From Himantopus leucocephalus (lineage: Eukaryota; Chordata; Aves; Charadriiformes; Recurvirostridae), in contig RSEF01000020.1 in NCBI GenBank assembly GCA_003993805.1, forward strand, positions 7,494,370 through 7,558,369: a stretch of DNA of 64,000 nucleotides, in the 5' to 3' direction. Made by a program: the position numbers and the translations under genes. Positions 26,301 to 36,639 of this stretch are shown here, piece by piece (positions within the stretch are counted from its first letter, which is position 1; the number at the start of each line of letters is the position of its first letter). The notes below the pieces were generated by a model that worked only from the letters and a program-made list of their open reading frames with translations, had not been told where the DNA came from and searched no databases.

Positions 26301-27089
26301 AGCGCTCTTATTTATCGTTTCCAATATTGCATCCAAAGATGAGAAAACAGATTTAGAGGGTGAAAGTCACAAGAACATTGGAGGGACGAAAAAGCGAAAA
26401 AATACAGCCTTGCAGCCAAGGCATTATCTTTTCGAGCCAACACATTACAACGGTCTGTCTCCGCGGCACAGTTTCGACGCCTGCACGGTTAGTTTTTGCA
26501 TTTACACGTTACACATCAAAGTTCTCCTGTGCCGTGCTCAGCCAGGTAAAGTAGAAGTTACCGGAGGAGTCTGGCCGGACCCGGAGAGCAGTGCCTTTCT
26601 GGCTGCCAAGCGCACCCTGCCCTGCACTATCACCGAATTCCTGCTGAAATCTGGACCCTGAAATATTCTGTGCACCCTGCTCCCCAGACGGGGTAATTAA
26701 GATAGAATTATTTGCAAACGAAAGGGGTGGATCTCATTTGTTTAACTTACCTTAAGGACCAGACCTGTTGTAGCACTGCTGACCTGGGTGTTTCAAGTTT
26801 GCTTGCGTATGTGGTCTGTCCTCTGGGCTTCTGGGCTGGGAGCGGGACCTGGATGCTGCTCTGAGCATCCCGTTCTGCCATGTCCTCCTGCCCCGGTGCC
26901 CGCAAGAACTGCCGGCACAGGGAAGCACATCGGTGCTCCTGCACACCATTTGCTACCAAGCAAATGTCAATAAGTTTTTCCAGCAACACACAGATGAGTA
27001 TTCTTCCCCAAAGGCTGCAATATTCCCAGGTTGTTGCAGCGATCTGAACATGGTTCATTTTATTGGGAAAAATAATGCCCATTTAAGTA
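20394..27089. other. Non-coding DNA with no recognised gene
   Basis: No conserved protein is recognised on either strand. The longest + frame is 24441-24863 (about 140 codons, with no ATG at its head). Its middle part, near 24470-24660, is polar and mixed in composition, but I cannot assign it. A single-N join with flanking duplication lies at 22605. AT-rich blocks occur at 23500-23950 and 24870-25480. This interval may contain upstream introns of SLCO4A1, but no N-terminal exon was found. Confidence 0.5.
22570..22640. repeat. 35-bp direct duplication around a single N (assembly join)
   Basis: Bases 22570-22604 and 22606-22640 are identical and are separated by one N at 22605. A duplication that exactly abuts a lone N is the mark of two overlapping contig ends placed side by side instead of merged. 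The true sequence very probably has one copy. Confidence 0.92.
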
Positions 27090-27177
27090 ATGCCATTTAA
27101 ACTCAACATGAGCCGGCAATGCGTGATCGCAGCGCAGAAAGCCACCCGCATCCTGGGCTGCATCAGAAGAAGTGTGG
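27090..27177 (+). repeat. CR1 LINE fragment running into a gap
   Basis: From about 27100 the sequence contains AACTCAACATGAGCCGGCAA and, shortly after, CATCCTGGGCTGCATCAGAA. Both are conserved neighbouring stretches of the reverse-transcriptase end of avian CR1 in sense orientation. The element is cut by the 1,000-N gap at 27178. The first bases after the gap, GATTCTGT at 28178, look like a CR1 3' tail unit, so the rest of this copy probably fills the gap. Confidence 0.85.
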
Positions 27178-28177
27178 NNNNNNNNNNNNNNNNNNNNNNN
27201 NNNNNNNNNNNNNNNNNNNNNNNNNNNNNNNNNNNNNNNNNNNNNNNNNNNNNNNNNNNNNNNNNNNNNNNNNNNNNNNNNNNNNNNNNNNNNNNNNNNN
27301 NNNNNNNNNNNNNNNNNNNNNNNNNNNNNNNNNNNNNNNNNNNNNNNNNNNNNNNNNNNNNNNNNNNNNNNNNNNNNNNNNNNNNNNNNNNNNNNNNNNN
27401 NNNNNNNNNNNNNNNNNNNNNNNNNNNNNNNNNNNNNNNNNNNNNNNNNNNNNNNNNNNNNNNNNNNNNNNNNNNNNNNNNNNNNNNNNNNNNNNNNNNN
27501 NNNNNNNNNNNNNNNNNNNNNNNNNNNNNNNNNNNNNNNNNNNNNNNNNNNNNNNNNNNNNNNNNNNNNNNNNNNNNNNNNNNNNNNNNNNNNNNNNNNN
27601 NNNNNNNNNNNNNNNNNNNNNNNNNNNNNNNNNNNNNNNNNNNNNNNNNNNNNNNNNNNNNNNNNNNNNNNNNNNNNNNNNNNNNNNNNNNNNNNNNNNN
27701 NNNNNNNNNNNNNNNNNNNNNNNNNNNNNNNNNNNNNNNNNNNNNNNNNNNNNNNNNNNNNNNNNNNNNNNNNNNNNNNNNNNNNNNNNNNNNNNNNNNN
27801 NNNNNNNNNNNNNNNNNNNNNNNNNNNNNNNNNNNNNNNNNNNNNNNNNNNNNNNNNNNNNNNNNNNNNNNNNNNNNNNNNNNNNNNNNNNNNNNNNNNN
27901 NNNNNNNNNNNNNNNNNNNNNNNNNNNNNNNNNNNNNNNNNNNNNNNNNNNNNNNNNNNNNNNNNNNNNNNNNNNNNNNNNNNNNNNNNNNNNNNNNNNN
28001 NNNNNNNNNNNNNNNNNNNNNNNNNNNNNNNNNNNNNNNNNNNNNNNNNNNNNNNNNNNNNNNNNNNNNNNNNNNNNNNNNNNNNNNNNNNNNNNNNNNN
28101 NNNNNNNNNNNNNNNNNNNNNNNNNNNNNNNNNNNNNNNNNNNNNNNNNNNNNNNNNNNNNNNNNNNNNNNNNNNNN
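27178..28177. other. Assembly gap, exactly 1,000 N
   Basis: The run of N is exactly 1,000 bases and is probably nominal. It is entered from the left through CR1 sequence and left with a possible CR1 tail, so repeat collapse is the probable cause. It could also hide missing SLCO4A1 exons if the real gap is longer than stated. Confidence 0.98.
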
Positions 28178-29399
28178 GATTCTGTAAATGGAGGGCAGGG
28201 GGAGAGGTACTGCTTTATTTACAGCTCGGCTTTAGCTGGAGTGCCCGCTGTGGGTGTCGCAGGGCTATCTGGGTATCCATTCCTTTCGGAGCTTGCAGTC
28301 AATAATGGGATTTTTCTTTTTTTGTATTTCTTAGGGAGGAGTTTGCGGCCGTGCGTGACGGCTGCCCCACGCAAAGGCAAACATTCAGGGTTGCCAAACC
28401 CCGTGCTGCTGCCAGCAATTGCTCCTGAACTTTTAGTTGTGGTATTTGCTGGCAGAGGAGGATCAAAGCAGGTGCTCAGCGCGGGAGTTTTCAGCAGCAG
28501 TCGCTCTGTGTTGTGCCAATGCTGCTGCTCACATCGGTCTGAAACTCTGGAAGACTTTGTAGGAAGTTTTCCAGGGGTTAAGGCAGTCTTATGGAGAATA
28601 TTACATCGAACAGATTTCAATACTGTTATTAAATGGCATTCTTGACCGGGTGCCATTTTCCGAGGTCAGGGCTTATTCTCCGCACGGAAATTAAATTCAA
28701 AACCTGCATTTAAATAATGATAAGGTTATGACTAAACCCAACACAAACAGAGTAGCAGAGAGGGATGAAATTCAGTGGCTGATGCTTTTCTTGCTTATCT
28801 GGAACAAAGCTCCCACTGTTTGTGGGTGAAGGCTGTCTGACAGCAGGTACGGAGCTAGTCCTCCCCCGGGAGCATCTTCTTTCACCCCTCGTTCCCGAAG
28901 AACAAATACCCAAAGGTGGGCAACTCGTGTCAAATAGCTCAGATCAGTCCAGACCTCAGTGTGGTTTTCGTTTGAAAGCAAAAACCCAACAGACTTTTGT
29001 GTTCCCTGGTTTTGATTAAGAAAAGGGAAGTGCCTTAAAGGGTTGCTATTCTGGAAACTTGCATTAAAGAGGAGATCACATCTGTGCGTGCAGCTCCTGG
29101 GGACGCGTGGCCCAGGCTGGAGAGCGAGGCAAAAGGACACTGTGGCTTTTGTTTTAGGAAGGGATCGGGTGCTAGGCGTTCTCTCACAGTACGGACAGCA
29201 AGAGTCTCACAAAGATAAGCAGATATTGATGAAATGAAACACTCTTCCATGCTATCAGGTCCTTTCTAAGTGAGTTTGATGAATTACTGTATTCACAGTG
29301 CCGCCTAGTAGCCGGAGCTTACGGGAATGCAGCCCGTACAGCTTACTGCTCTGCACTGGAGAGACTTCCGTCTTAATTCTTGGGTTGAAAAGGCCTCAT

Positions 29400-29629
29400 A
29401 GAACAGCGTTTTCCTTTCTCTGGTTCCATATGATTGCTCTCATGAAATAACCCTGTCTGTCAGTGCAGAGGGATTCAAACAGAAGACATGCAGAGCTGTG
29501 CCAGGAGAGGAGGNCAGAACAGCGTTTTCCTTTCTCTGGTTCCATACGATTGCTCTCATGAAATAACCCTGTCTGTCAGTGCAGGGGGATTCAAACAGAA
29601 GACATGCAGAGCTGTGCCAGGAGAGGAGG
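29400..29629. repeat. 114-bp direct duplication around a single N, two mismatches (assembly join)
   Basis: Bases 29400-29513 recur at 29516-29629 with two substitutions (T/C in CCATAYGATT and A/G in GTGCAGRGGG). The copies are separated by N at 29514 plus one base. This is interpreted as two contig ends, probably from different haplotypes, that overlap in the genome but were not merged. Confidence 0.92.
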
Positions 29630-31521
29630 CTTTGTCCTATGGGCCAGAACTGGGGAGGGTCACTCACCGTTCTGTCACGCCCTGGTCTTCGACACGAGAA
29701 GCTACGGTCAATGTTTCACTCATCCCCCACGGGTTAGTTGGCAGAGCGGGGCTTCGCGTTGTCTCGCGGCTTTGCTAGAGCTTCTGTGCGTGGCGAAGGG
29801 AGGTTGGTCTACGTTCCTGCGGGACGTAGGTGCTGCCCTCCCTTCCCTTGGTGGTGGTGACGGTCGGTGTCATTTCTGCACGCTGGAAAAGTCCCTGTTC
29901 ACCTGCTCCAAGACTGCATAAATATCTGTCTGTCGTTATTGCCTCATTAGCTTGTGGCCGTGCTCCGTTACAGCCTGGGGTGTCCTGGGCATGCGAGCGC
30001 TCCTCAGAGGGGCAGACCCTGACTGTACAGGTGGTCCCAACCTACTCAGCAGGACCATTACATGAGGAAAGAGTACCTGTGCATGCCCGTATCCGTAAAG
30101 ACTTGCAGAATCAAGCTGTATAGATGGTGGGATTCTCCTCTTGGCAGTGCTGAGCTTCCTGAAATCCCTTTGGCTGCAAGAACTGAGCACAGTCAAAGAC
30201 TACTCAGGAGTTCGGTGGTTTCTGGGCGTGATTCAAATCCTACTGATAGCAATGAAAAGGTCTGTGTTGACTTTGGTAGGTTTTATATGCCATAGCTCCT
30301 CACAACTACATTTTCTGTCGACAAATAGATTAAATTACATGAGTAAACTCTTACCCTTAGCACTGAAAGGAGTTGCTCTGCATTTTCCTATCTGCAAATC
30401 TAACCTGTAACCTTTGGCCAACGAGCATGAAGTCACACGAGTGCCAGGGAACAACTCCTCTCTTTTCTCTTGAACTGTAGAAAGATGAAGGCATTGTACG
30501 ATTTCTACGTCAGCCACGAGGTTCCCGAGAAGTATTTACTCGCTAAGATATGCTTTTTGCTACCAAATAAAGCACAGTCGTAAAGATCACTCCTGGAAAA
30601 TAGTTTAGTAAATTAAACTAATCCCAGCAGCTATACAATGGTCGGTATAAAGCCCTCTGTAATCAAGGTGTAAGAATGTGTGATATTTCTGTCTTTCAGC
30701 TTCTTTGTTCTTTCGCTATGATGACGTTCTCCACTTTGTGCGGGTAAAGTTGCATAAATTTGGTGCTGAGCCTCAGCACGTCTCTCACTCGGTTGTACCA
30801 CAGTAGGTTTTCTCCGATTTCGCATTTCCTCCAAAGCAGCAGGTGATAAGTGACTGCGCCTTTCAATTCAGCGAGCATCCCACGGCGTCCCTGTCGCTGC
30901 GGGGTGACGGGGTTGTGCCTGTCTCAGAGGCGGGGTGACCTCTGATACCGGTCTGGGCCAGGCCTGGGGAAAGGCACGTGGCAGAATTTGAAGCTCGTTA
31001 CAAAACGGTCCCTGCAAAGCAGCGTCGACCCTCTTAGTCCAATATCCGAGATAGCGAGAGATAATTGAGACCATCCCATGTGCCTGAGGGCATTTCAGTG
31101 TCTCCGAGATGGAATCGTTGCTGGATCATCTTTCCGCATATAAATGACATACGGCAATTTTTCAGGCATATCTGTGGCTCTCTACTAAATCCCAGTGGGT
31201 TGAAAAGAAAATGTATTTATTTGCTCAATTTAGACATTAAGCTTAAAGTAAAACTGTGCTTAGATTGTGGGAGAAAGATTGCGTTCTGTTTTCCAGTGGG
31301 ATATAAGGTGTCTTGGAGGTGCTTGCTCCATATAGAAAGGCTTGGTTGGTATTTCCCCCGAGCTGCAAAACATCCATGGCTCTCAGAGACCGTTATTCTC
31401 ATGAGGCCGTGGGTGCGCATGCGTAGCGTGTGTGTACACGAGGGCACGAGGATGTAACACAACTTTGTTCCCTGCTTTTGGTTGTTTGAGTCAGGAGTCC
31501 CAAGATAACTGCCATCGGGGA

Positions 31522-31755
31522 TGAAAAAACCCTTGAAATGATTGAGATTTTGTGAGGAGTAGTGTCCTCTCTGTATTGCCCCATTTAGGAGTCAAAGATA
31601 CTCAGCCTGGCCCTGAATGTTGGAAAACTACCACTGAANTGAAAAAACCTTGAAATGATTGAGATTTTGTGAGGACTAGTGTCCTCTCTGTATTGCCCCA
31701 TTTAGGAGTAGAAGATACTCAGCCTGGCCCTGAATGTTGGAAAACTACCACTGAA
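31522..31755. repeat. About 117-bp direct duplication around a single N, with SNPs and one indel (assembly join)
   Basis: Bases 31522-31638 recur at 31640-31755. The copies differ by three substitutions and one single-base indel in a C run. N at 31639 sits exactly between them. The pattern matches the other single-N joins in this window and lies in the intron just upstream of the first SLCO4A1 exon seen. Confidence 0.92.
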
Positions 31756-32023
31756 ACCATCCGTATACATGTCGTGGGAAGCCTGAGTGTGAATTATATC
31801 ACATACACACACTGTTGCGCATTTTGAACACGCACATGAGATAAATAGACCCATCTGATGCCCTCGTGAGATCCACAGAGGAGAGTCCCAGGTTATTCCC
31901 TCCCGTTTTAGGTGTTTGGTTGACATTCCTCAGATTCTCTTGGTGGTTGGCTGTGGCCAACGGGGCTATAAAAGACGGCCAGGGTAAGCGCTGACTCAAT
32001 TCCAGTATATTTGTGCTTCCCAG

Positions 32024-32178
32024 ATCAGTACTGCTGCTTCTGAAGAACCCCACGTTCATCTTCCTCTGCTTAGCGGGAGCGACCGAAGCCACCCTCATTG
32101 CTGGGATGTCCACGTTTGGGCCCAAGTTCCTGGAGTCTCAGTTTAGTTTAAGTGCCTCTGAAGCTGCTACCTTTTTTG
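32024..32178 (+). CDS. SLCO4A1: SLCO4A1 exon encoding TM7
   Basis: The acceptor is TTGTGCTTCCCAG and the donor is GTAAGG. The exon begins with the third base of a codon and ends with the first base of the next. It reads [20 protein letters not shown] and then continues through [20 protein letters not shown] and [11 protein letters not shown]. This is nearly identical to human OATP4A1 from the end of the TM6-7 loop through TM7. The upstream exon that should supply the missing codon bases was not found. Confidence 0.96.
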
Positions 32179-35100
32179 GTAAGGAAACCAGGGTTTTGCA
32201 GTGTTTTCCCGTTTGCCTATGGATACAAGAGCACTGTAGCTCACGTAGAATGGAGACAAACATGCTTTGCTGTTCATTCACAGAGCGGTTATTGTCTTCA
32301 GGTATTAGATAGGATCGTTTCCCATCAGCACATCTGTTCCAAGTGTGTTTTCAGAGCTGTACCTACTGACATCAGGAAGAAATGGGTCATTTCTGTAGCC
32401 GTCTGTTACCCTCTAGAGGAAGGCAAAATAATTGTAGTCTGTTCCTTGTAGCGCATCACTAGGAAACATTAACTAAATGTTTCCTCTAACGAGGGATGTC
32501 TGAACTGGGGGACATATTTTGTCAGCATCCCACAACTGGGAGGATCCTCCCAGTATCGTAGACTGAGGAATTGGTGTCCAACAAGCATCAATACTCATGA
32601 TGTGTTCCTCAAAGTGTCTGTTGGAAGGTATCTGGGTAGGAAAAGCTGCCTGAACAGGTGCCTGGCGTGTTATCTGAGCTGCTGTGGAGGATCACCCGCT
32701 GTAGCAAAGTCCACTGAATTCCCACCAAGAAGCCACGCAGCAACCACGGGGTTATTCTCACGCAGACACACTGCAGTTAATGTATTCAGCCATGAAAACT
32801 CCTTGCTGACATTTCTAAAATTGCTTGTGTTTTTTTTTTCCCCCCCCCTTTTTTCAGGTTATCTGGTAGTGCCAGCCGGAGGGGGAGGCACATTCCTGGG
32901 AGGATTCCTTGTGAATAAATTTAAACTCCGCTGTTCAGGAATCATCAAGTTGTGTTTACTTTGCACGGTGTCAAGTCTGCTGGCTATATTCATTTTTTTT
33001 ATTCACTGCCCTAACATGCCGATGGCAGGAGTAACCCAGATGTACGACGGAAGGTAATCACAATCATCCCATCTGTCTCGTGCTGCGTGGCCCTGGTCAG
33101 AATAGAAGGATAACTCCAAAACCGCGGTGCTGGTGGTAGTCATGTGTGAATGTGTTGGTGATGGAGGTCTTACAGGCAGATACCGAGGGTGACACCCAGA
33201 ATATAGATGTCCTAATTTTTGCATCTGGTTGGAGTTTATGGAAGAGACTCCCTCTTTAGTGAGGGAGAGGAGATCAGCAGTGCCAGAGTGTGAGATGCTC
33301 CACTCTTCAGTTGCCTTCACAGTGTCCCCCATTGCTATCCAGGGAGATAAACTGGACTAAAAGTGAGAAGCTCCTCTCCAAACGGGGGTGTCTGCCTATG
33401 AGCTGGTCACTTAAACTCCCTTGGTAGCTGTGGGAAAAACACAGCTCCAGGGCACGATTCCTGTTCCTGGTTAAAATTGGGTGAGGTGAAACCCTTCCCA
33501 AGCCTGGCTTTATGCTACCTGGGGATCCGCCGCATCTCCTACCGTCCCCCCCTTCTCCTTCTCTTGCTCTACCCGTTTCCTCCTGGAAAATGCTGTTGTG
33601 TCCTCCTGGAAAATGCTCCTGTGTTTCCCTTAGTGCTTTGCCCAGTGGCCACCTAAACCTGACAGCAGCCTGCAACGCCGAGTGCAACTGCCTACAGGAG
33701 ACGTACAGCCCTGTCTGCGGGAGCGATGACGTTATGTATTACTCTCCCTGCCACGCCGGGTGCAAAGAAGTGTCTGAAAACCTCAGGAATGGCAAGAAGG
33801 TACGTCTGAAAGCACCGTGTGTGAACGAGGTGGTGGCACACCTTCTTCAGAGTGTTTTGGCTGGTTCTGCAAAACTCTCCGCAGGTTTGAGCTTTGCTGC
33901 AAATCGGTGTAAAAGGCAGAGACAGCCCCGTGCAGGTGGAGGATGCTCTCGGGCACCACCTGGGATGGAGGCAGAAGGTAACCTGAGGTCGCCCTGCTTT
34001 GCTTCCTTCAACGTGCCCAACTTTGGGTTTGCCTCGTTCTGGGTCAAACTGCTCCAAAATCTGTGGTAAATCACCCAGGCTGGCTAGGAGCTCAGTGGGC
34101 ACCTAATTCCTGTCCCGATGCTTATTTTGGGTCTTCAGTGAACCTGCTGCAGCTCCTCATCCCTCCAGCACGTCGCTCAGTGAGACAGGCAAAGGCTCGA
34201 GAAGGGTGATGATGACACTCAGCGTTCAAGGGCTGCCTGGCAAAGTTAATTTCTCTTATTTAACAACCTGTTCCCAAACAGAGGTGTGCCAGGAATGCAG
34301 CTTGGTTTCTGCTTTGCTCTGCTCTAGGACCGAAACTGGCTGGTTTCTGCCCTCTTTTCTTTGAAGCCCAGCTTTGACCATCACCGCTCTCCCTAGCAAA
34401 GCGCCCACCAGCCTTTCTTTCCCAGGTCTATCACGAGTGTAGCTGCATTGAGAAAACCCTCCTGCCCGGCCCCGGCGACGCAGAGGCAGGGAAATGCACC
34501 TCCTCTTGTGCGAAAAGGCCCCTGCTCCTGTTCTTCATGTTCGTGGTGATCCTCTTCACCTTCCTGGGCAGTATTCCTGCCCTGACCGCCACTCTGCGGT
34601 AAGCATGGGATCGCCTCGTCCTCTGCCAGCGCCGCAAGACGCCCCAGTATCCACCTCTCCGCTTTATCCTGCTGGCTCAAACCATGGGGAAGGTGTGATG
34701 GAAACCACCTTGTTAGGGCAGTCCAGAGACATCAGGACTAATGCCCTTCCCTGTCTAGCTGGGAAAGCCAATTTTAGCATTGGCAGCTCCGTCCTCTGAC
34801 GTGGGACACCCACATGTGTGTCCCAGTTTGCAGCAGTGGGGGGGGAGGACATTGCACTGGGGGGAACCTCGACCTTCAGAGGGGATGGAGGCCCAAGCGT
34901 GCTGGACCCAAGTGCGTGGCGGGGAGGTGCCGTGCGGCCTGGCAGCGGTGTTAAACAATCCTCTCTTGTTCCCCAGGTGTGTCTCTGACAGGCAAAGGTC
35001 ATTCGCACTCGGGATCCAGTGGATTGTAGTACGAACACTAGGTACGGCGCAGGGCGAATTTGGGCATCGGCATGGTCCGTTGGCTCTGCGCAGCGTGTGC

Positions 35101-36639
35101 CAAACCGTGTTACCGAAGAATAAAACGGGTTGGGTTGGAAAAGAAGGGGGTAGGACACGCGCCGTTGAAAGGAGGATGTTTTGTTTTCTCTTGTTTGCTG
35201 TCATTCAGAGAAACCGCATTCCCTTTGCATATGGTTTGCAAACTGAATGAAGGGTTCTGTAACATGTCACAGGTTGGGTGGAGGAGCACCGTCCTGGCAA
35301 CGTGTCCTTATTTTAAGAAAAAAGGAGAAGAGGCGTTGAAGCTTCTGTGTTTGTCTCTTGGCTCTTGTGCAACACGTAGGTCAGGGTGGTCACAAGACTC
35401 GCTGGACTCTCAAGTCTTGAAACTCAGCGTCTTTTGGGTGCCTTGTGGCTCTAGATGTTGCAGGATGAGTTTGCTTAATTACCAGAGCAGCAGAGCCCGA
35501 TGCTTTTCTGCAAGCATCTTGCTGCCCAAAGTGAAGGTCCTCTCTCTCTTCCCGCAGGAGGCATCCCTGGCCCCATCGCCTTTGGGTCCATGATCGATAA
35601 ATCCTGCCTGCTCTGGCAGGACCAGTGCGGCGAGCAAGGTTCTTGCTACGTTTACCAGAACTCAGCCATGAGCCGATACACCCTCATCGCTGGACTGGTC
35701 TACAAGGTGATGCTGCCCGTTAACTTCACTCTCTGGTAAAGCGAGTAGGTCTTTAGGAGATGGCGCTTCGCTCTGGGAGAGAATTTTACAAAATTGGGTC
35801 GTCCTGATCTAGCCCCGCTTCAGTCCAAATCAGACTTTCACACAAGGAATGTTCTCAGGGGAGGCAAAAGCTCCATTTGCTAATGGTGCTCCAGGCACCA
35901 TCACTCTCTTAAATTCCCATTACGTTCTTGGCTCACAGCTTCTGTTGCACCACATGAAACATCTCCCAACAGTTACCGAAGTGATTTTTGCTGGAAATGG
36001 AGTAAAATATATAACTACGGTGTGCTAGTGAGAGTGAGGGATGGCATTGTGGGCAGGCTGTAAATAACCATTCCCCGATCGCTGCTAGAAAATAAGAGAG
36101 CTGAGCTCTGTGTTTCTTATTTATTACCTGAAAAACCTCATTTTAACTGCTCCCAAACAGGCGCTTGCCCTAGGTAGTGGTGTTGAGCAGTTGCTGTGCT
36201 AAAGAGGCTTTCAGAAGCCTTCCAGCACGTGGCCCGGGTGGTGTCATTCCGCACGGCGCTGTGCTCCAGGTGTCCGTGTGGGGCTCAACGGCCTTCCAAA
36301 TTCTCTCCGTCCCATTGCTGTGGGGCTGGCTAAATTCACATTTTTGCCCACGCTGGCGTGCTGCCCAGGCTGACCTTCACCCTCATCTCTCCTCCCCAAA
36401 GCCTGGTCAGCAAATCTCATCCCAAATGAGGGCTAGGCGCGTTGGTTTTATTGGGAGCAGAGAGTAACGGGATGTCTTCACGGCTGCAGGTGCTCGGGAC
36501 AACCTTCTTTATAGTCGCCTGTTTACTCTACAAGCCCCCCCCGGCAGAGTCGGCTCCGGGCAGCTCGGACGCATCTGACAATGGCAACTGTGACCTCCAG
36601 GAACACAAACCTTCGCTGCCGGCTGAAGAAGATATATAG
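32024..36639 (+). CDS. SLCO4A1: SLCO4A1 (OATP4A1), 3' half of the gene, seven exons
   Basis: SLCO4A1 encodes a sodium-independent organic anion transporter of the plasma membrane, known for uptake of thyroid hormones, prostaglandins and steroid conjugates. The exons at 32024-32178, 32858-33053, 33634-33799, 34426-34598, 34977-35041, 35558-35706 and 36490-36639 join in frame with GT/AG borders. They give about 350 residues that track human OATP4A1 (722 aa) from TM7 to the stop. Introns are 679, 580, 626, 377, 516 and 783 bases, which is compact. Evidence includes the highly conserved TM7-8 block, the ten-cysteine Kazal-like loop and the TM11 signature [10 protein letters not shown]. No frameshift or internal stop is seen, so this part looks intact. 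The N-terminal half, including the OATP family signature near TM6, is absent from the readable sequence. NTSR1 follows on the same strand, as in human. Confidence 0.96.
32179..32857 (+). other. SLCO4A1 intron
   Basis: The intron has a GTAAGG donor and ends in a very long pyrimidine tract (T run, C run, T run) before CAG. Frames within it give only chance ORFs. No repeat is recognised. Confidence 0.9.
32858..33053 (+). CDS. SLCO4A1: SLCO4A1 exon encoding TM8 and TM9
   Basis: The exon completes a glycine codon split across the intron and reads [20 protein letters not shown], the glycine-rich TM8 typical of the family. It then covers the short basic loop KFKLRC and TM9 ([20 protein letters not shown]), and ends in the start of the large extracellular loop ([10 protein letters not shown]). 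The donor is AG|GTAATC, leaving a serine codon split. Confidence 0.96.
33054..33633 (+). other. SLCO4A1 intron
   Basis: The 580-base intron has donor GTAATC and acceptor TTTCCCTTAG. Near its end a 16-base motif, TCCTCCTGGAAAATGC, is tandemly repeated (about 33580-33617). No other element is seen. Confidence 0.88.
33634..33799 (+). CDS. SLCO4A1: SLCO4A1 exon encoding the Kazal-like extracellular loop (first part)
   Basis: The exon reads [20 protein letters not shown], then [20 protein letters not shown] and [16 protein letters not shown]. Six cysteines and the PVCGSD core match the Kazal-like domain in the large loop between TM9 and TM10 of OATPs. NLT is a candidate N-glycosylation sequon that is also present in the human protein. 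The donor is AAG|GTACGT in phase 0. Confidence 0.96.
33800..34425 (+). other. SLCO4A1 intron
   Basis: The 626-base intron runs from GTACGT to a TTTCTTTCCCAG acceptor. The open frame that reads through from the preceding exon to 34069 is intronic read-through with no similarity to the transporter. Confidence 0.9.
34426..34598 (+). CDS. SLCO4A1: SLCO4A1 exon encoding the end of the Kazal loop and TM10
   Basis: The exon reads [20 protein letters not shown] and [12 protein letters not shown], supplying the last four of the ten loop cysteines. TM10 follows ([20 protein letters not shown]) and then LTATLR. The cysteine spacing matches human OATP4A1. The loop sequence around GPGDAE differs from human, as expected of a fast-evolving extracellular segment. 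The donor is CG|GTAAGC, splitting an arginine codon. Confidence 0.96.
34599..34976 (+). other. SLCO4A1 intron
   Basis: This short GC-rich intron of about 378 bases ends in CTCTCTTGTTCCCCAG. No recognised element lies within it. Confidence 0.9.
34977..35041 (+). CDS. SLCO4A1: SLCO4A1 65-base exon encoding the start of TM11
   Basis: This small exon reads [20 protein letters not shown] and then L plus a split glycine codon, almost identical to human OATP4A1. Both exon ends fall inside codons and both join in frame to the neighbouring exons. The acceptor is TTGTTCCCCAG and the donor is G|GTACGG. Confidence 0.95.
35042..35557 (+). other. SLCO4A1 intron
   Basis: The 516-base intron runs from GTACGG to CTCTTCCCGCAG. 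The 177-codon frame across it is a chance frame. Confidence 0.9.
35558..35706 (+). CDS. SLCO4A1: SLCO4A1 exon encoding the end of TM11 and start of TM12
   Basis: The exon reads [20 protein letters not shown], then [20 protein letters not shown] and [10 protein letters not shown]. The GPIAFG and DxxCLLWQ elements are typical of the OATP family in this region. The two-cysteine loop CGEQGSC is retained. The donor is AAG|GTGATG in phase 0. Confidence 0.96.
35707..36489 (+). other. SLCO4A1 intron
   Basis: The last intron is 783 bases, the longest in the visible gene. It runs from GTGATG to an ACGGCTGCAG acceptor. Nothing recognisable lies within it. Confidence 0.9.
36490..36639 (+). CDS. SLCO4A1: SLCO4A1 terminal coding exon (TM12 and C-terminus)
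   Basis: The exon reads [20 protein letters not shown] and then a polar 29-residue cytoplasmic tail ending PAEEDI before TAG at 36637-36639. The tail is rich in Ser, Asp and Glu and diverges from the human tail, as OATP C-termini usually do. It does not end in the hydrophobic PDZ-type motif seen in some family members. The start is set by the GCAG acceptor. Confidence 0.95.
   Translation: MLGTTFFIVACLLYKPPPAESAPGSSDASDNGNCDLQEHKPSLPAEEDI

Larger units (their letters stand above)
28178..32023. other. Presumed SLCO4A1 intron or upstream DNA, no exon recognised
   Basis: This interval lies directly 5' of the first recognised SLCO4A1 exon. Its reading frames were searched for the peptide that precedes TM7 in OATP4A1 (the NPDFGK-type segment after TM6), without success. 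A + frame open from the gap edge to 28645 matches nothing known to me. Two single-N joins with duplicated flanks occur at 29514 and 31639. Confidence 0.5.

Noticed and set aside
27090..28645. Long + frames starting in CR1 and crossing the second 1,000-N gap
   Set aside because: They consist of CR1 sequence, N, and unrecognised read-through to 28645; there is no single gene to support.
30485..30583. 33-codon + ORF (MKALYDFYVSHEVPEKYLLA...) after an acceptor-like tract
   Set aside because: It is short, with no hydrophobic or recognised feature, and sits in presumed intron; it does not fit the missing SLCO4A1 exons.
33634..34069. Extended frame from the Kazal exon to 34069
   Set aside because: Coding stops at the GTACGT donor at 33800; the rest is intron read-through, as shown by in-frame joining to the 34426 exon.
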